Shown: positions 1-9,565 of the stretch, one piece after another
How the letters are laid out: each line of letters opens with the position of its first letter
Position numbering within the stretch: the stretch's first letter is position 1
Assembly: GCF_002904295.1 (NCBI RefSeq)
Contig: NZ_PPHG01000027.1
Span: forward strand, 231,623-295,622
DNA from: Amycolatopsis sp. CA-128772
Lineage (GTDB): Bacteria; Actinomycetota; Actinomycetes; Mycobacteriales; Pseudonocardiaceae
Direction: 5' to 3'
DNA: 64,000 nucleotides
Notes under the pieces: generated by a model
Told to the model about the DNA's origin: nothing
Seen by the model: the letters and a program-made list of their open reading frames with translations, nothing else
The model's database searches: none
Position numbers and translations under genes: made by a program

Positions 1-2
1 AC

Positions 3-209
3 CACGAAGGCGAAGCGAGCATCAACCGCCTGATGGTGGAGCGCGCCGAGCGGGTGATCGCGGTGGCGGACGGCTCGAAGCTGGGCCGCCGCGCGTTCGC
101 CCGGATCTGCGAGACGGCCCAGGTTTCCGCCCTCGTGACCGACACCGAGACCGAGCCGGAGACCATCCGCGCCTTCGAAGCCGCCGGCGTCACCGTCCAA
201 GCCGTCTGA
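3..209 (+). CDS. DeoR/GlpR-family transcriptional regulator, C-terminal fragment
   Basis: The window opens inside this gene; about 68 codons remain before a TGA. The visible tail (VIAVADGSKLGRRAFARI) is the end of a DeoRC sugar-phosphate sensor domain, whose family signature is D-x-S-K-x-G-R followed by an aliphatic stretch. The family usually carries an N-terminal DeoR helix-turn-helix and represses carbohydrate operons in response to a phosphorylated sugar. The HTH lies outside the window. The neighbouring secreted GH31 enzyme would suit a sugar regulator, but a link is only inferred. Confidence 0.8.
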   Translation, partial: HEGEASINRLMVERAERVIAVADGSKLGRRAFARICETAQVSALVTDTETEPETIRAFEAAGVTVQAV

Positions 210-405
210 CCCCGCCCGCACGGCATCTTCTCGCACGGCCCCGTCGAGGCCGATCGCCCTCACTCGCACCGTCACGACCTGCCCTTTCGCGGCCTCGCGA
301 CGGAAGTAGGGCAAACGGGTCTCTGAACCGGTCAGGCCGTGACACTGCGCGAAACGTGCGCTATACAAGGCTCGTCATGCGCGTTAATGCGTGAAAGGTG
401 TCGTA

Positions 406-3400
406 ATGAGCAGAGTTGCGCAATCACTCGGTTGCTTGGCTGCAGCGACCGTCTTGGGGGTAATGCCCGCCGCGGCCTACGCGGATCCGTCGCCACCGTC
501 CGGCAGCCTCGGCGCACTGACCGGAATCTCCGCCGATGGGCCGGTCGTGACGCTGAAGTCGGGCAGCGCGGCCGTCCGCGTGAGCTTTCCGGCCGCCGGT
601 GCCGTCCGCGTCTGGCTCGCTCCCGACGGGAACTTCACCGATCCGGCCGGCGACCGGATCGTGCTGCCGAAGACCACCGCCCCGGCGACGCCCCGGCTCG
701 TCGACAAGGGCACCTACTGGGCCATCTCTACGGCCAAGGCGACGCTGCGGGCTTACAAGCACCCGCTCGAGTTCGCCCTCTACGACGGCGCCGACCGCAC
801 GCAGCGGTGGGCCGAGTCGGCGCCGCTGTCCTGGACCGGCGCCACGACCACCCAGACCTTGACTCGCACCGCGGCCGAGCAGTTCGTCGGCGGCGGAGAG
901 CAGAACGGCCGGTTCAGCCACCGCGACCGAACGATCAAGATCTTCGCCGACTACGACTGGGATGACGGCGGCGCGCCCAACTCGCAGCCGTTCTACGCGT
1001 CCACCGCGGGCTACGGCGTGCTGCGCAACACCTTCGCGCCCGGCAGCTATTCCTTCACCAACCCGGTCAAGACAACCCACGACGAGCGCCGCTTCGACGC
1101 CACCTACGTCGTCGGGGACGGGCTGAAGGACGTCATCTCCGGGTACACCGACCTGGTCGGAAAGCCCTTCCTGCCGCCGATCTACGGCCTGGAGACCGGC
1201 GACTCGGACTGCTACCTGCACAACGCCAACCGCGGCGAGCGGCACACCCTCGACGCGGTGGCCGTCGCCGACGGCTACACGCAGCACGGCATGCCGAACG
1301 GCTGGATGCTCGTCAACGACGGCTACGGCTGCGGCTACGAAAACCTCCAGCAGACCGGCGAAGGGCTGCGCAAGAACACCATGCAGCTCGGCCTGTGGAC
1401 CGAAAACGGCGTGCCGAACCAGGCCGAAGAGGTCAAGGCCGGCGTGCGGGTGCGTAAGCTCGACGTCGCCTGGGTCGGTCCCGGCTACCAGTTCGCCCTC
1501 GACGCCTGCGACACCGCGCACCAGGGCATCGAGGACAACAGCGACGCCCGCGGGTTCGTCTGGCAGCCGGTGAGCTGGGCCGGGGCGCAGCGCTGTGGCG
1601 TGCTGTGGAGCGGCGACCAGGCCGGCTCCTACGACTACATCAAGTGGCAGATCCCCACCTACGCGGGGGCGACGACCTCCGGCATCGCCTACAACACCGG
1701 CGACATCGACGGCATCTTCGGCGGCAGCCCGCAGACCTACGTCCGCGACCTGCAGTGGAAGACCTTCCTGCCGGCGGCGATGACGATGGACGGCTGGGCG
1801 TCCTCGGACAAGCAGCCGTGGCGCCAGGGCGAGCCTTACACCTCGATCAACCGCAAGTACCTGTTGCTCAAGGAACGGCTGCTGCCTTACACCTACAGCT
1901 ATTCCGCGCAGGCGCACCAGACCGGTGTCGGGCAGGTCCGGCCGCTCGCGCTCGAGTACCCGGACGACCCCGCCGTGTGGACCGACAAGGCGAAGTACGA
2001 GTTCCTGTCCGGTACCGACTTCCTCGTTGCGCCGGTGTACGAGAAGGCCGACGTGCGCAACGGCATCTATTTGCCCCGCGGCACGTGGGTGGACTACTGG
2101 AGCGGCAAGACCTACACCGGACCCACCACAGTGGACGGTTACGACGCGCCACTCGACACCCTCCCGCTGTTCGTCCGGGCCGGCGCCGTCGTGCCGATGT
2201 GGGCCGCGGGTACGACTTCGTGGCAGACGCGGGACAAGAGCGTGCTCGACCTCGACGTCTACCCGCAGGGCAACGGCGGGTTCACGCTCACCGAGGACGA
2301 CGGTGTGACCCGCGGCTACCAGCGCGGGGAGCAGGCCAGGCAGACGTTCACCGTGCATGCCCCGACGACCGGAGCGGGCACGGTGACCGTCGGCATCGGG
2401 GCGAGCACCGGGACCTATCCGGGCCAGCCGGCGGCGCGGAACTACCAGCTATCCGTCCACACCGGAACCAAACCGGCCCTGGTCCAGGCGGGCACGAAGA
2501 TCCTCCGGCAGTACGGCAGCCGGGCCGAGCTGGCCGAAGCCCCGGCGGGGTGGTGGTACGACCCCGGCGCGCACGGCGTGGTGCGCGTCAAGACCGGGCC
2601 GCTCGGTGCCGGTGACCGCCAGGACGTCCGGCTTTTCGGGACGAGCGCGGTCGGCGGGTTCTTTCCCGAGGACGACAACGGCTCGGCCACCCTGACCATG
2701 CCCTCGCTGGCCGCTCCCGGGCAGGCCGTCGGGGCGACGGTGAGCTTCACCAACGGCACTCCGCTGCCGGTCCGCGACCTGGCACTGTCGGTGCGGGGGG
2801 CCGGGTTCCGGGCCGACGTCCCGGCACTGCCGAAAACGGTCTGGCCCGGTCAGACGGTGAAGGTTCCGGTGACGGTGACCCCGCAGGCGGGGCTGAAGCC
2901 CGCGGACTACCAGGTCACCGCGGCCGTCACCTACCGGGCGCGGCTGGCCACGCACGAGGCCGTGGACCAGTCCACCGTGACGGTGCCCTACGCATCGCTG
3001 ACGGCAGCCGCCGACAACATCGGGGTGACCGCCGCGGCCCATGTCGCGGACGGGAACCTCGACGGCGGCGGCAGCAGCTTCCGCGCCGACGGCCTCGCCG
3101 AGGCGGGCCTGAAGCCGCAAGCCGACTTCATCGCCGCCGGAGCCCGGCTCACCTGGCCGGAGGCAGGCGGCGGCAAGCCGGACAACGTCGTCGCGGCCGG
3201 GCAGACGATCGCGCTGCGCGGAACCGGCTCGAAACTGGTGCTGGCCGGCACCGGTACGGGCACGGCCCACGGCACCGTCGTCGTCCGGTACTCCGACGGC
3301 AGCACCAGCCAGGCCGACCTCGGCTTCCCGAACTGGTGCTGCGCCGACCCCGCCCAATACGGCGCGACGACCGTGGCGACCGTGCTGGGCAAGAACACCC

Positions 3401-3537
3401 GCACCGGTGCGGCGTACCCGGCCACGCCGTACCGGGTGTTCGCCAACTCCGTGCCCTTGACCGCGGGCAAGCAGGTGGCGGCGATCACGCTGCCGGCCAC
3501 CTCGGCCGTGCACGTGTTCGCCGCCGGGGTCGCCTGA
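406..3537 (+). CDS. Secreted GH31-family glycosidase with C-terminal NEW3-type domain
   Basis: Length 1,043 aa. The ATG at 406 is preferred over the in-frame GTG at 391 because GAAAGG sits about eight bases ahead of it. An N-terminal signal peptide ends near AAAYADP. A GH31 TIM barrel follows, with GLWTENG near residue 333, KLDVAWVGPGY (likely nucleophile Asp about 352) and TGDIDGIFGG (likely acid Asp about 433). The C-terminal third holds a NEW3/NPCBM-associated beta domain and a further beta-rich domain (YSDGSTSQADLGF, NWCC). GH31 enzymes cleave or transfer alpha-linked sugars; the exact substrate cannot be read here. The gene converges on the lectin gene, with a strong hairpin between them. 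Confidence 0.9.
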   Translation: MSRVAQSLGCLAAATVLGVMPAAAYADPSPPSGSLGALTGISADGPVVTLKSGSAAVRVSFPAAGAVRVWLAPDGNFTDPAGDRIVLPKTTAPATPRLVDKGTYWAISTAKATLRAYKHPLEFALYDGADRTQRWAESAPLSWTGATTTQTLTRTAAEQFVGGGEQNGRFSHRDRTIKIFADYDWDDGGAPNSQPFYASTAGYGVLRNTFAPGSYSFTNPVKTTHDERRFDATYVVGDGLKDVISGYTDLVGKPFLPPIYGLETGDSDCYLHNANRGERHTLDAVAVADGYTQHGMPNGWMLVNDGYGCGYENLQQTGEGLRKNTMQLGLWTENGVPNQAEEVKAGVRVRKLDVAWVGPGYQFALDACDTAHQGIEDNSDARGFVWQPVSWAGAQRCGVLWSGDQAGSYDYIKWQIPTYAGATTSGIAYNTGDIDGIFGGSPQTYVRDLQWKTFLPAAMTMDGWASSDKQPWRQGEPYTSINRKYLLLKERLLPYTYSYSAQAHQTGVGQVRPLALEYPDDPAVWTDKAKYEFLSGTDFLVAPVYEKADVRNGIYLPRGTWVDYWSGKTYTGPTTVDGYDAPLDTLPLFVRAGAVVPMWAAGTTSWQTRDKSVLDLDVYPQGNGGFTLTEDDGVTRGYQRGEQARQTFTVHAPTTGAGTVTVGIGASTGTYPGQPAARNYQLSVHTGTKPALVQAGTKILRQYGSRAELAEAPAGWWYDPGAHGVVRVKTGPLGAGDRQDVRLFGTSAVGGFFPEDDNGSATLTMPSLAAPGQAVGATVSFTNGTPLPVRDLALSVRGAGFRADVPALPKTVWPGQTVKVPVTVTPQAGLKPADYQVTAAVTYRARLATHEAVDQSTVTVPYASLTAAADNIGVTAAAHVADGNLDGGGSSFRADGLAEAGLKPQADFIAAGARLTWPEAGGGKPDNVVAAGQTIALRGTGSKLVLAGTGTGTAHGTVVVRYSDGSTSQADLGFPNWCCADPAQYGATTVATVLGKNTRTGAAYPATPYRVFANSVPLTAGKQVAAITLPATSAVHVFAAGVA

Positions 3538-3541
3538 CCGG

Positions 3542-3580
3542 CCGTGGCCGGGCGGGTGAGCGCACCCCGCCCGGCCACGG
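3542..3580. terminator. Bidirectional hairpin terminator between convergent genes
   Basis: A perfect 15-bp stem (CCGTGGCCGGGCGGG at 3542-3556 with its complement at 3566-3580) closes a nine-base loop, five bases after the GH31 stop and before the end of the convergent lectin gene. There is no T-tract, as is usual for high-GC actinomycete terminators. Confidence 0.8.
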
Positions 3581-3672
3581 ATGTCACCACGTGCGCGCAG
3601 TCCGGCTCAGCCGGTTGCCCGGCACCTCGGCCACGCCGATCGAGGTGCCAGGCAACCGGAGCTCCACTTCCG

Positions 3673-5859
3673 TCAGCCGAGCGCCCAGCGTTGGAGGGCC
3701 GAGGCCGGTCCGGCCTGCTGGGTCACCGCGGCGCCGGCCGAAGTGGACGCCGTGGTCAGAAGTAGTCCACTGTGGATAGAAGCGAACGTGTAGGTCCCGT
3801 CCGCCTGCTTCGCGGCCGTCCAATGCTGGTTGTCCCCGCCTGTGCACGTCCACTGGATGACCGCTGCACCGGCTGTGGTGGCCCCGCCGTCGACGTCGGC
3901 GCACAGGCCGGATTCGGCATTGCGCAGCTCGTAGGATCCGTCGGCCTGCCGGGTGAAGGTCCAGCTCTGGTTGGCGCCACCGTTCGCGGTCCAGGTGACC
4001 AGGTGCGTGCCCGGGGTCCTGCTGTGGTTGGGCACGTCGAGCGCCTGGCCGCCCGTCGACAGCGCGTGCGTGCCGCTCAACCCGGGCACCGTCCCGACCG
4101 CGGTGACCGACAGCGTCTGCTGGGCTGCGGTGCGACCGCCGCCGACCGCGCTGCCGGTGGTGTCCGTCCAGCTCCGGACCGGGGTGGTTTCGGCCGGCCG
4201 GGCCGCGGACATGCCCAGCACCAGGCCGCTGTAGCGGTTGACGAGGCGGTAGGTTCCCGGAGCGCCCGGGATGACGAACCACTGCTGGCCCACCGCGAGG
4301 GTGGTCGCGGCCGTCACGGTCGGCGCGGTGCCCCACGCCCGCGTGGCCGGCGATGAGGAGGCGACGCCCAGCAGCCCGCCGCTCGCGGCGTTGGTGATCC
4401 GGTAGGAACCGTCACCGTTGCCGGTGAACGACCACGCCTGCGCGGTCGATCCGTCGCCCGCAGCGGTGGAGGTCGTCGCGGAACCGCCGGCGACCTGGGC
4501 GAGCACCCGGCCGTCCCCGCTGGCGATGCGGTAGGTCTTGGCCGGGTCGAACGGCGCCGCCGCGCGCGCCGGATCGTCGATGGAGACGTTCACGTACTCG
4601 CCCGAAGCGCCGCCGGAACAGCCGAACGAGCAGTAGGCCCGGAAGTTCCTGCCCACGACGGCCGAGCCGGTCTTGTTGACGCCGTCGACGAACCACCGGT
4701 ACCACGACGCCGTGTGGTAGCTGCCGGTGCCGCCGATGGGATACCACTTCTGCGTGGCCAGGTCGTCGGTGGCGTAGTACTGCTGCGGCGCGTTCCCGCT
4801 CTGGTCGACCGCTTGCGGCTCGCCGAGGTAGAGGCCCAGGTAGGCGTTGTAGGTGATGTCCATGACGAACAGCGGTGACGTCGGAGGCATCTTCCCCGCC
4901 GCGATCTGCTGGTCCGCGGTGCCCGTGGTGGCGGGGCTGTACTCCTTCGCCGCGGGCGTGTACCCGGCGGGGTTGTCCGCGGCGACGGGAACCTGGTTGC
5001 TTTCCCGGCCGCCGACACCGGGCTCCGCCCAGGTGCCGTTGTACCACTTGCGCCACGACCCCGGCGTCATCTTGGCCGAAATCGGGGCCCGCGCGGCGTG
5101 GGCGTAGAACGCTTTCCAGCCGCCGTTCTTGTCGATCACGCGTGAGCCGTAGAAGACGTAGAAGTAGCCGGACGCGGTGTCGACGTAGAGGCGCTGGTCA
5201 CCGTCCCCGTAGTAGTAGGTCTGGTCCGGGAAGGCGGCGTTGTCCCCGCGCTTCGTGCTGTAAGGCGAGGTGAGGACGTGGGCCTTGATCTGCCACGTCC
5301 TGCCCTGGTCGGCCGACACGGCGTAGTCGATGGCGTCGTAGTGCAGCCCGTCGCCGAACGGCTGGGGGGTGAACTCGTTGTGCACCAGCCCATACCAGTC
5401 CCCGGTGTCCGGGTCCACCCACGTGCCCACGAGGTCGCAGTAGTTCTTCTGCGCGTAGCCCGAGCCCGCGGGCGCGCTCGTCGCCTCGAGCCCGGTGGGG
5501 CTGGTGTTGCACCGCCAGGTGGTGTCGTTGTTGCGGTCGGCGGGGTTCGCCGGGTTCGCCGCGTCGCTGACGGGGTTCTTGCTGAAGCTGTCGAAGTCGC
5601 GTCCGCTGTAGAAGTCCCACTTGCGGGGGTCGGCCGCCCCGTAGAGGGCGGCGGACTGCTGGAAGTAGAAGGTGCCGTCCTTGTCGAGGTACGAGCCGGC
5701 GGGGGAGTCGGTGGGGACCGACCAGGAACCCTTGGCTTGAACGGAAACGATGAAGCCACCGGCTGGCGGAGTGGCCGCGGCGGGCACGGCGCTCACCGCC
5801 CCGGCCAGCGTGATTGCGGTGGCCAGGGCGGCAAGTCCCCACGGCGAGACAGGATGCAT
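3673..5859 (-). CDS. Secreted Asp-box (sialidase-like fold) protein with two ricin-B lectin domains
   Basis: Length 728 aa. ATG at 5859 follows GAGGAG with good spacing. A signal peptide ends near VPAAAT. The first 400 residues are rich in Trp, Tyr and Asp and carry an Asp-box (SADQGRTW, residues 182-189), typical of beta-propeller glycoside hydrolases and sialidase-like folds. Two ricin-B/CBM13-like domains follow, with QxW-type repeats (AQAWSF, NQSWTF, NQHWTA, LQRWALG). The protein is probably exported and binds carbohydrate. The catalytic family is not identified; it could be a glycosidase or a non-catalytic binder. A 10-bp direct repeat upstream may be its operator. Confidence 0.75.
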   Translation of the reverse strand: MHPVSPWGLAALATAITLAGAVSAVPAAATPPAGGFIVSVQAKGSWSVPTDSPAGSYLDKDGTFYFQQSAALYGAADPRKWDFYSGRDFDSFSKNPVSDAANPANPADRNNDTTWRCNTSPTGLEATSAPAGSGYAQKNYCDLVGTWVDPDTGDWYGLVHNEFTPQPFGDGLHYDAIDYAVSADQGRTWQIKAHVLTSPYSTKRGDNAAFPDQTYYYGDGDQRLYVDTASGYFYVFYGSRVIDKNGGWKAFYAHAARAPISAKMTPGSWRKWYNGTWAEPGVGGRESNQVPVAADNPAGYTPAAKEYSPATTGTADQQIAAGKMPPTSPLFVMDITYNAYLGLYLGEPQAVDQSGNAPQQYYATDDLATQKWYPIGGTGSYHTASWYRWFVDGVNKTGSAVVGRNFRAYCSFGCSGGASGEYVNVSIDDPARAAAPFDPAKTYRIASGDGRVLAQVAGGSATTSTAAGDGSTAQAWSFTGNGDGSYRITNAASGGLLGVASSSPATRAWGTAPTVTAATTLAVGQQWFVIPGAPGTYRLVNRYSGLVLGMSAARPAETTPVRSWTDTTGSAVGGGRTAAQQTLSVTAVGTVPGLSGTHALSTGGQALDVPNHSRTPGTHLVTWTANGGANQSWTFTRQADGSYELRNAESGLCADVDGGATTAGAAVIQWTCTGGDNQHWTAAKQADGTYTFASIHSGLLLTTASTSAGAAVTQQAGPASALQRWALG

Positions 5860-5885
5860 CTAGAGCTCCTCTGCGCTGCGTAGAA

Positions 5886-5916
5886 GTGCTCGAAGCATGC
5901 ATTACCGTGCTCGAAG
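5886..5916 (-). promoter_or_regulatory. Direct repeat, candidate operator of the lectin gene
   Basis: GTGCTCGAAG occurs at 5886-5895 and again at 5907-5916, a 21-bp phasing equal to two helical turns, 27-57 bp upstream of the lectin start. The flank farther upstream is AT-rich (AAATTTGCGATTAATAGC). The layout fits an activator or repressor site over a promoter. No transcription start is known. Confidence 0.45.
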
Positions 5917-6016
5917 TTGCAAGAAATTTGCGATTAATAGCTTTAATGGTCACGGAGTGTCGGTCGCGGGTTGGTGTGGTCGGTGACGTGGTACAGGGTC
6001 CCGCCACACCCTCCGC

Positions 6017-8056
6017 TCAGCCGGTGACGCTTGGTGCCCCAGTCTCCAAGTGACCGCTGAACCGCCGCAGGAACTTCGGGTCCGTGTCGAGCGTGGCCGA
6101 CAGGTCGTACCACCCGGATCCGTACGCCACCACGTTCCAGTCGTCGGTGACCGTCTGCCCGGCCGCCACCGCATACGTCCACGGGCCGTCCGTGCGGTAG
6201 TGGTTCGCGGTCACCGTCACCTTGGCCGCCGTCGTTCCGGTGTTGCGCAGCGTCAGGCGCAGCTTGTTCTCCGGCGTGAAGCCGCCCAGGACGTCCACTC
6301 CCCCTCCGGCGCTGTTCGCGTCGCCGGCGAAGACCCAGCGGAAGCGGTTGGGGCCGTGTACCGCGACGCTGTACTTGCCGCCGCCGTAGAGCTGGATGCG
6401 CCACGTGTCGCTCACCTGGGCGCCCGGGGCCAGGTCGTACGGCCACGGGCCGTCGGTCCGGCCGTCGTTGCGGTAGGCCATCAGCTGCACGGCCGCCGTG
6501 CCCTGGTTGGCGAACGTCGTCGTCAGGACCGTGCGATCGGCGCTCAGCGACGTCGTCACCAGCGGCCGGTAGGGGAGCGCGCGAGCCGGCCGGGTGCCCG
6601 GCTCCTGGACCGGGGCTTGCTGCTTGCCGGTCGCCGGCGGCGCCGGTTTCGGCAGCTTGCGCTGGGTGTCGTCGGCCTGTTTGCGCAGCGCCGCGGTGTC
6701 CGGCAACAAGGGGATCCGCACGTCCGGTGCGCTGAAGTCGAAACACGTCGTGAGGTCGCCGCAGATCGCGCGGCGCCACGCGCTGATGTTCGGCTCGGCG
6801 ACGCCGGTCCAGCGCTCGAGGAACCGGATGACCGAGGTGTGGTCGGTGACCTCCGAAGAGACCCAGCCACCGCGGCTCCACGGCGAAATCACCGTCATCG
6901 GCACCCGCGCGCCGAGCCCGATCGGCTTGCCGCCGATGTGTTCGCCCGCTGTCCCCGACGGCGCGACCGGCGGGGCGACGTGGTCGAAGAAGCCGTCGTT
7001 TTCGTCGTAGTTGATGAGGACGACGGTGGACTCCCACAGTTTCGGGTTGGCCCACAACGCGTTCAGCACGGTCTGGGTGTAGGCGGCGCCGTCGACCGGG
7101 CGTGCTTCCGGGTGCTCGCAGTAGCCGTACGGCGCGACGATCCACGAGACGCGAGGCAGCGATCCGCTCGCGCAGTCGGCCTTGAACTCCGCCAGGACGT
7201 GGTCGACGTTTTTGCCCTGCCCCGAGTCTGGGCCCCACGTCTTGAAGACACTGGCCCGTTTGGACAGATCGGAGTTGTAGTCCTGGTGGTAGGCGTGGAA
7301 GAGCCACAGCGGGTTGTCGCCGTAGTCGCCGACGAACGAGCCGCCCGCGTCGCCGACCTCTTTGCTGGCGTACACCTTCCACGAAACCCCGTGCTGCTGC
7401 AGACGTTCCGGGTAGGTCGTCCAGCTGAAGATCGGCTTGTAGTCGGCCGGGTTGTAGTTCGCCGGCCCGCCCGCCTGGCCGGCGGCGTCGATGGTGCCGG
7501 TGAACAGGTAGAGCCGGTTCGGCGTGGTGGCGCCCTGCACCGAGCAGAAGTAGTGGTCGCACAGGGTGAACGCGTCGGCGAGCGCCCGGTGGAAGGGGAT
7601 GTCGCCGCGGTCGAAGTACCCCATCGTCATTTCGCCCTTGGCGGGCACCCAGGCGTTGTTCGCCCCGCCGGCGATCGCCTGGTGCTGGTCGGCCCAGCCG
7701 TGCCCGAGGTCGCCGAGGTCCTGACCGTCCACCTGGGCGGTGTCCACCCGGAACGGGAGGAGGTACTTCCCGTCACTGCGGCCGGAATCAGGCTGGTGGA
7801 AGACGTCCTGGCCGTTTGGCAGCACGATCGCCGACCGGTCGCTGAAGCCCCGGACGCCCTTCATCGTGCCGTAGTAGTGGTCGAACGAGCGGTTCTCCTG
7901 CATGAGGACCACGACGTGCTCGACGTCGGACAGACTGCCGGAGACCCGCGGTTCAGCGAAGGCTTCCGCCATACCGGGCGCCAAGGCGCCGAAGGCCCCG
8001 GCGGCGGCGACCCCGCCGAGGAATGTGCGTCGGGTGAACTCGTGGGGGTCGGCCAT
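6017..8056 (-). CDS. TAT-exported phosphocholine-type phospholipase C
   Basis: Length 679 aa. ATG at 8056 is chosen over an upstream in-frame codon because GGAGG lies eight bases before it and a twin-arginine leader (RRTFLGG, residues 9-15) then falls at the correct distance. ENRSFDHYYG (about residues 54-63), DHYFC and YDENDGFFDH are hallmarks of the acid-phosphatase-like phospholipase C family that hydrolyses phosphatidylcholine or sphingomyelin. The two C-terminal beta domains are those usual in the phosphocholine-specific subgroup. It is a single gene with its own promoter region; the substrate class is known for the family, the exact substrate is inferred. Confidence 0.9.
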   Translation of the reverse strand: MADPHEFTRRTFLGGVAAAGAFGALAPGMAEAFAEPRVSGSLSDVEHVVVLMQENRSFDHYYGTMKGVRGFSDRSAIVLPNGQDVFHQPDSGRSDGKYLLPFRVDTAQVDGQDLGDLGHGWADQHQAIAGGANNAWVPAKGEMTMGYFDRGDIPFHRALADAFTLCDHYFCSVQGATTPNRLYLFTGTIDAAGQAGGPANYNPADYKPIFSWTTYPERLQQHGVSWKVYASKEVGDAGGSFVGDYGDNPLWLFHAYHQDYNSDLSKRASVFKTWGPDSGQGKNVDHVLAEFKADCASGSLPRVSWIVAPYGYCEHPEARPVDGAAYTQTVLNALWANPKLWESTVVLINYDENDGFFDHVAPPVAPSGTAGEHIGGKPIGLGARVPMTVISPWSRGGWVSSEVTDHTSVIRFLERWTGVAEPNISAWRRAICGDLTTCFDFSAPDVRIPLLPDTAALRKQADDTQRKLPKPAPPATGKQQAPVQEPGTRPARALPYRPLVTTSLSADRTVLTTTFANQGTAAVQLMAYRNDGRTDGPWPYDLAPGAQVSDTWRIQLYGGGKYSVAVHGPNRFRWVFAGDANSAGGGVDVLGGFTPENKLRLTLRNTGTTAAKVTVTANHYRTDGPWTYAVAAGQTVTDDWNVVAYGSGWYDLSATLDTDPKFLRRFSGHLETGAPSVTG

Positions 8057-8242
8057 CACGGAAGCCTCCAGGGGACCAAGATAGGACAACCATCAGCGTA
8101 AATGAGCGAAGATGTGTGAAAACACCGCCGTTCGGACGTAATCACGCAGTAATGGTACTCATGTGTCGTTCGGGTAGGAAGGGGTGATCGAAGGCTGGTC
8201 AGGCGTACCCGCAGCTGCGGGGCTGCGAAAGCGGGTCGGTCC

Positions 8243-8640
8243 TCACCGGGACCAGGTCATCGTGACACTGGTGCCTGCGGTGCCCTTGTCGGCCGTGGTC
8301 TGGTCGGTCAGCGTGTGGATGAGCGGCCGTGCAGCAGGCCCGGCCGGGCGGCGGGTTGCCACCGGCCGTGGTCGGCAACGGTCACGGTCAGGCTGTCGTC
8401 GCGGTTGGGGGCCAGCAGAGCGAAGGTGCCGAGACGGCCGGGGTAGGCGTGCACGACGACGTTGGCCATGGCCTCGTACACGGCGATCTCGACGTCGAGG
8501 ACCTGCTCGGGCCGCAGCCCGGCCGCCCAGTGGCTGATCCGCTCGCGCAGTGCTCGCACTGCCGCACCGTCGGCCGGAACCCCGGGACACCGCAGGTCGG
8601 GACAGCCAGCGCCACCGGCTCGCGACAGGGGGTGCCCTCA
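8243..8640 (-). pseudogene. Broken RsbW-like ATPase (HATPase_c_2)
   Basis: This is a diverged copy of the intact gene at 10830-11324. The conserved core (LRERISHW, VLDVEIAVYEAMANVVVHAY, VADHGRWQP) is present, but after LLHGR the frame breaks and PLIHTLTDQ continues in another frame, consistent with a 10-bp deletion between GCCG repeats. Upstream, a C-tract has five C where the intact copy has six, which shifts the predicted N-terminus. It would have been a serine kinase/anti-sigma factor of the partner-switching type; it is probably inactive. Confidence 0.75.
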
Positions 8641-8867
8641 CGTGCACCCGGCCAGGCGTCCCAGAGTTGGCCGTCCTTGTCGGTCTTACCCCAGGCCCAA
8701 CCCCCTGCAACGACGATCTTGCTGCCGGTGTTTCTGTGTCATGGCTGTACCGGTGCCTCAGCGGAAAGCAGCATGACCAGGTGCGCGACCCTTAGGCGGC
8801 AGCGGTCCGGTGTTGCCGCCAGAACGTCGGTGCTCAGTCGGCCGGTCGGTCTGATCCTACCTGCGCT

Positions 8868-8945
8868 CACTCGCCGAGTGCTGGGACGGCCGCCATCCTC
8901 CTACACCCTGCAGCTTCCACCCCGCGTCCGCCGTGGTGGCCATCC
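8868..8945. repeat. Imperfect direct repeat, second copy at about 9198-9275
   Basis: The stretch from GCGAGTGCTGGGA to the following GTGGTGG is repeated about 330 bp downstream with scattered differences. The downstream copy lies in a reading frame giving LGECWDGRHNSYTVQLPS. The first copy has no continuous frame and looks like the relic of a small tandem duplication. Confidence 0.55.
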
Positions 8946-9065
8946 CGCTGACCGAGCCGGCAGCCTTGCCGCCGGAGATTAGAACCGGCTCACCGCCGGG
9001 GCTGATGTCCACGCACCCGCGGGGTGTACACCGGGCAGGTGGGTGAGCACGACGGCACGCGCGAC

Positions 9066-9551
9066 ATGGACGAGCCGGAACTGGCGACGATCAGGGCGTT
9101 CGTTGCGGCCGTCGTCCCGGTGCTGCGCGAGGCCGGCGGTCAGCCGCAGGATTGGCCGGATCAGCGAGGCCTGCTCGGTGCGATCGCCTACCTGCGGTCT
9201 CTGGGCGAGTGCTGGGATGGGCGCCACAACTCCTACACCGTGCAGCTGCCATCCCGAGCCCCGGCATGGTGGCCCCGCTGGACCGGTTCGCGGGCTGGTC
9301 AGCGGTTGTTGCCGTGGTCGTGGTGGTTGAGCTCGTCGGAGAGGATCTGCTCGAGCTGGCGGGCCCGGTGGCGCCAGCGCCAGATCACGACCAGCACCAG
9401 CCCGGCGGCGACCGTGGCCACTACGGTGAGGACGGGGGCGAGGGCGCCGGCGATCGTGTCGACCGGCACGACCGCGGCCGCGGCGAGCAGCAGCAGGGTC
9501 AGCCGCCGCAGCCGGGCGTGCTGGGCCCGGCGGACGTGCCGGCCAGAATAG
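9066..9551 (+). CDS. Small hypothetical protein, possibly a fragment
   Basis: The first 75 residues (MDEPELATIRAFVAAVVPV, then LREAGGQPQDWP, LGECWDGRHNSY) have coding-like composition. Downstream of about 9295 the frame only continues antisense to a better membrane-protein frame, so the true end is unclear. No family is recognised. There is no convincing Shine-Dalgarno before ATG 9066; an in-frame GTG at 9024 is an alternative. It may be a truncated member of a locally duplicated sequence. Confidence 0.35.
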   Translation: MDEPELATIRAFVAAVVPVLREAGGQPQDWPDQRGLLGAIAYLRSLGECWDGRHNSYTVQLPSRAPAWWPRWTGSRAGQRLLPWSWWLSSSERICSSWRARWRQRQITTSTSPAATVATTVRTGARAPAIVSTGTTAAAASSSRVSRRSRACWARRTCRPE

Positions 9552-9565
9552 GTCCAGCAGGTCAA
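9299..9565 (-). CDS. Small two-helix membrane protein
   Basis: Length 88 aa with a basic N-terminus (RRAQHARLRR), two hydrophobic helices (LTLLLLAAAAVVPV and VLTVVATVAAGLVLVVIW) and a charged His/Asn-rich tail (DELNHHDHGNNR). The only plausible start is TTG at 9565. No family is recognised. The hydrophobic pattern argues that this strand, not the opposite one, is coding here. Confidence 0.45.
   Translation of the reverse strand: MTCWTYSGRHVRRAQHARLRRLTLLLLAAAAVVPVDTIAGALAPVLTVVATVAAGLVLVVIWRWRHRARQLEQILSDELNHHDHGNNR

Noticed and set aside
424..2358. Long open frame on the minus strand opposite the GH31 gene
   Set aside because: High-GC codon bias opens antisense frames; the translation is Arg/Val/Gly-rich without motifs, while the plus strand has a signal peptide and GH31 motifs.
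2449..3513. 354-codon minus-strand frame within GH31
   Set aside because: Shadow of the GH31 C-terminal domains; no start signal or motif.
6050..8101. 683-codon open frame on the plus strand opposite the phospholipase
   Set aside because: Arg/Val-rich composition with no family features; the opposite strand is a clear TAT-exported phospholipase C.
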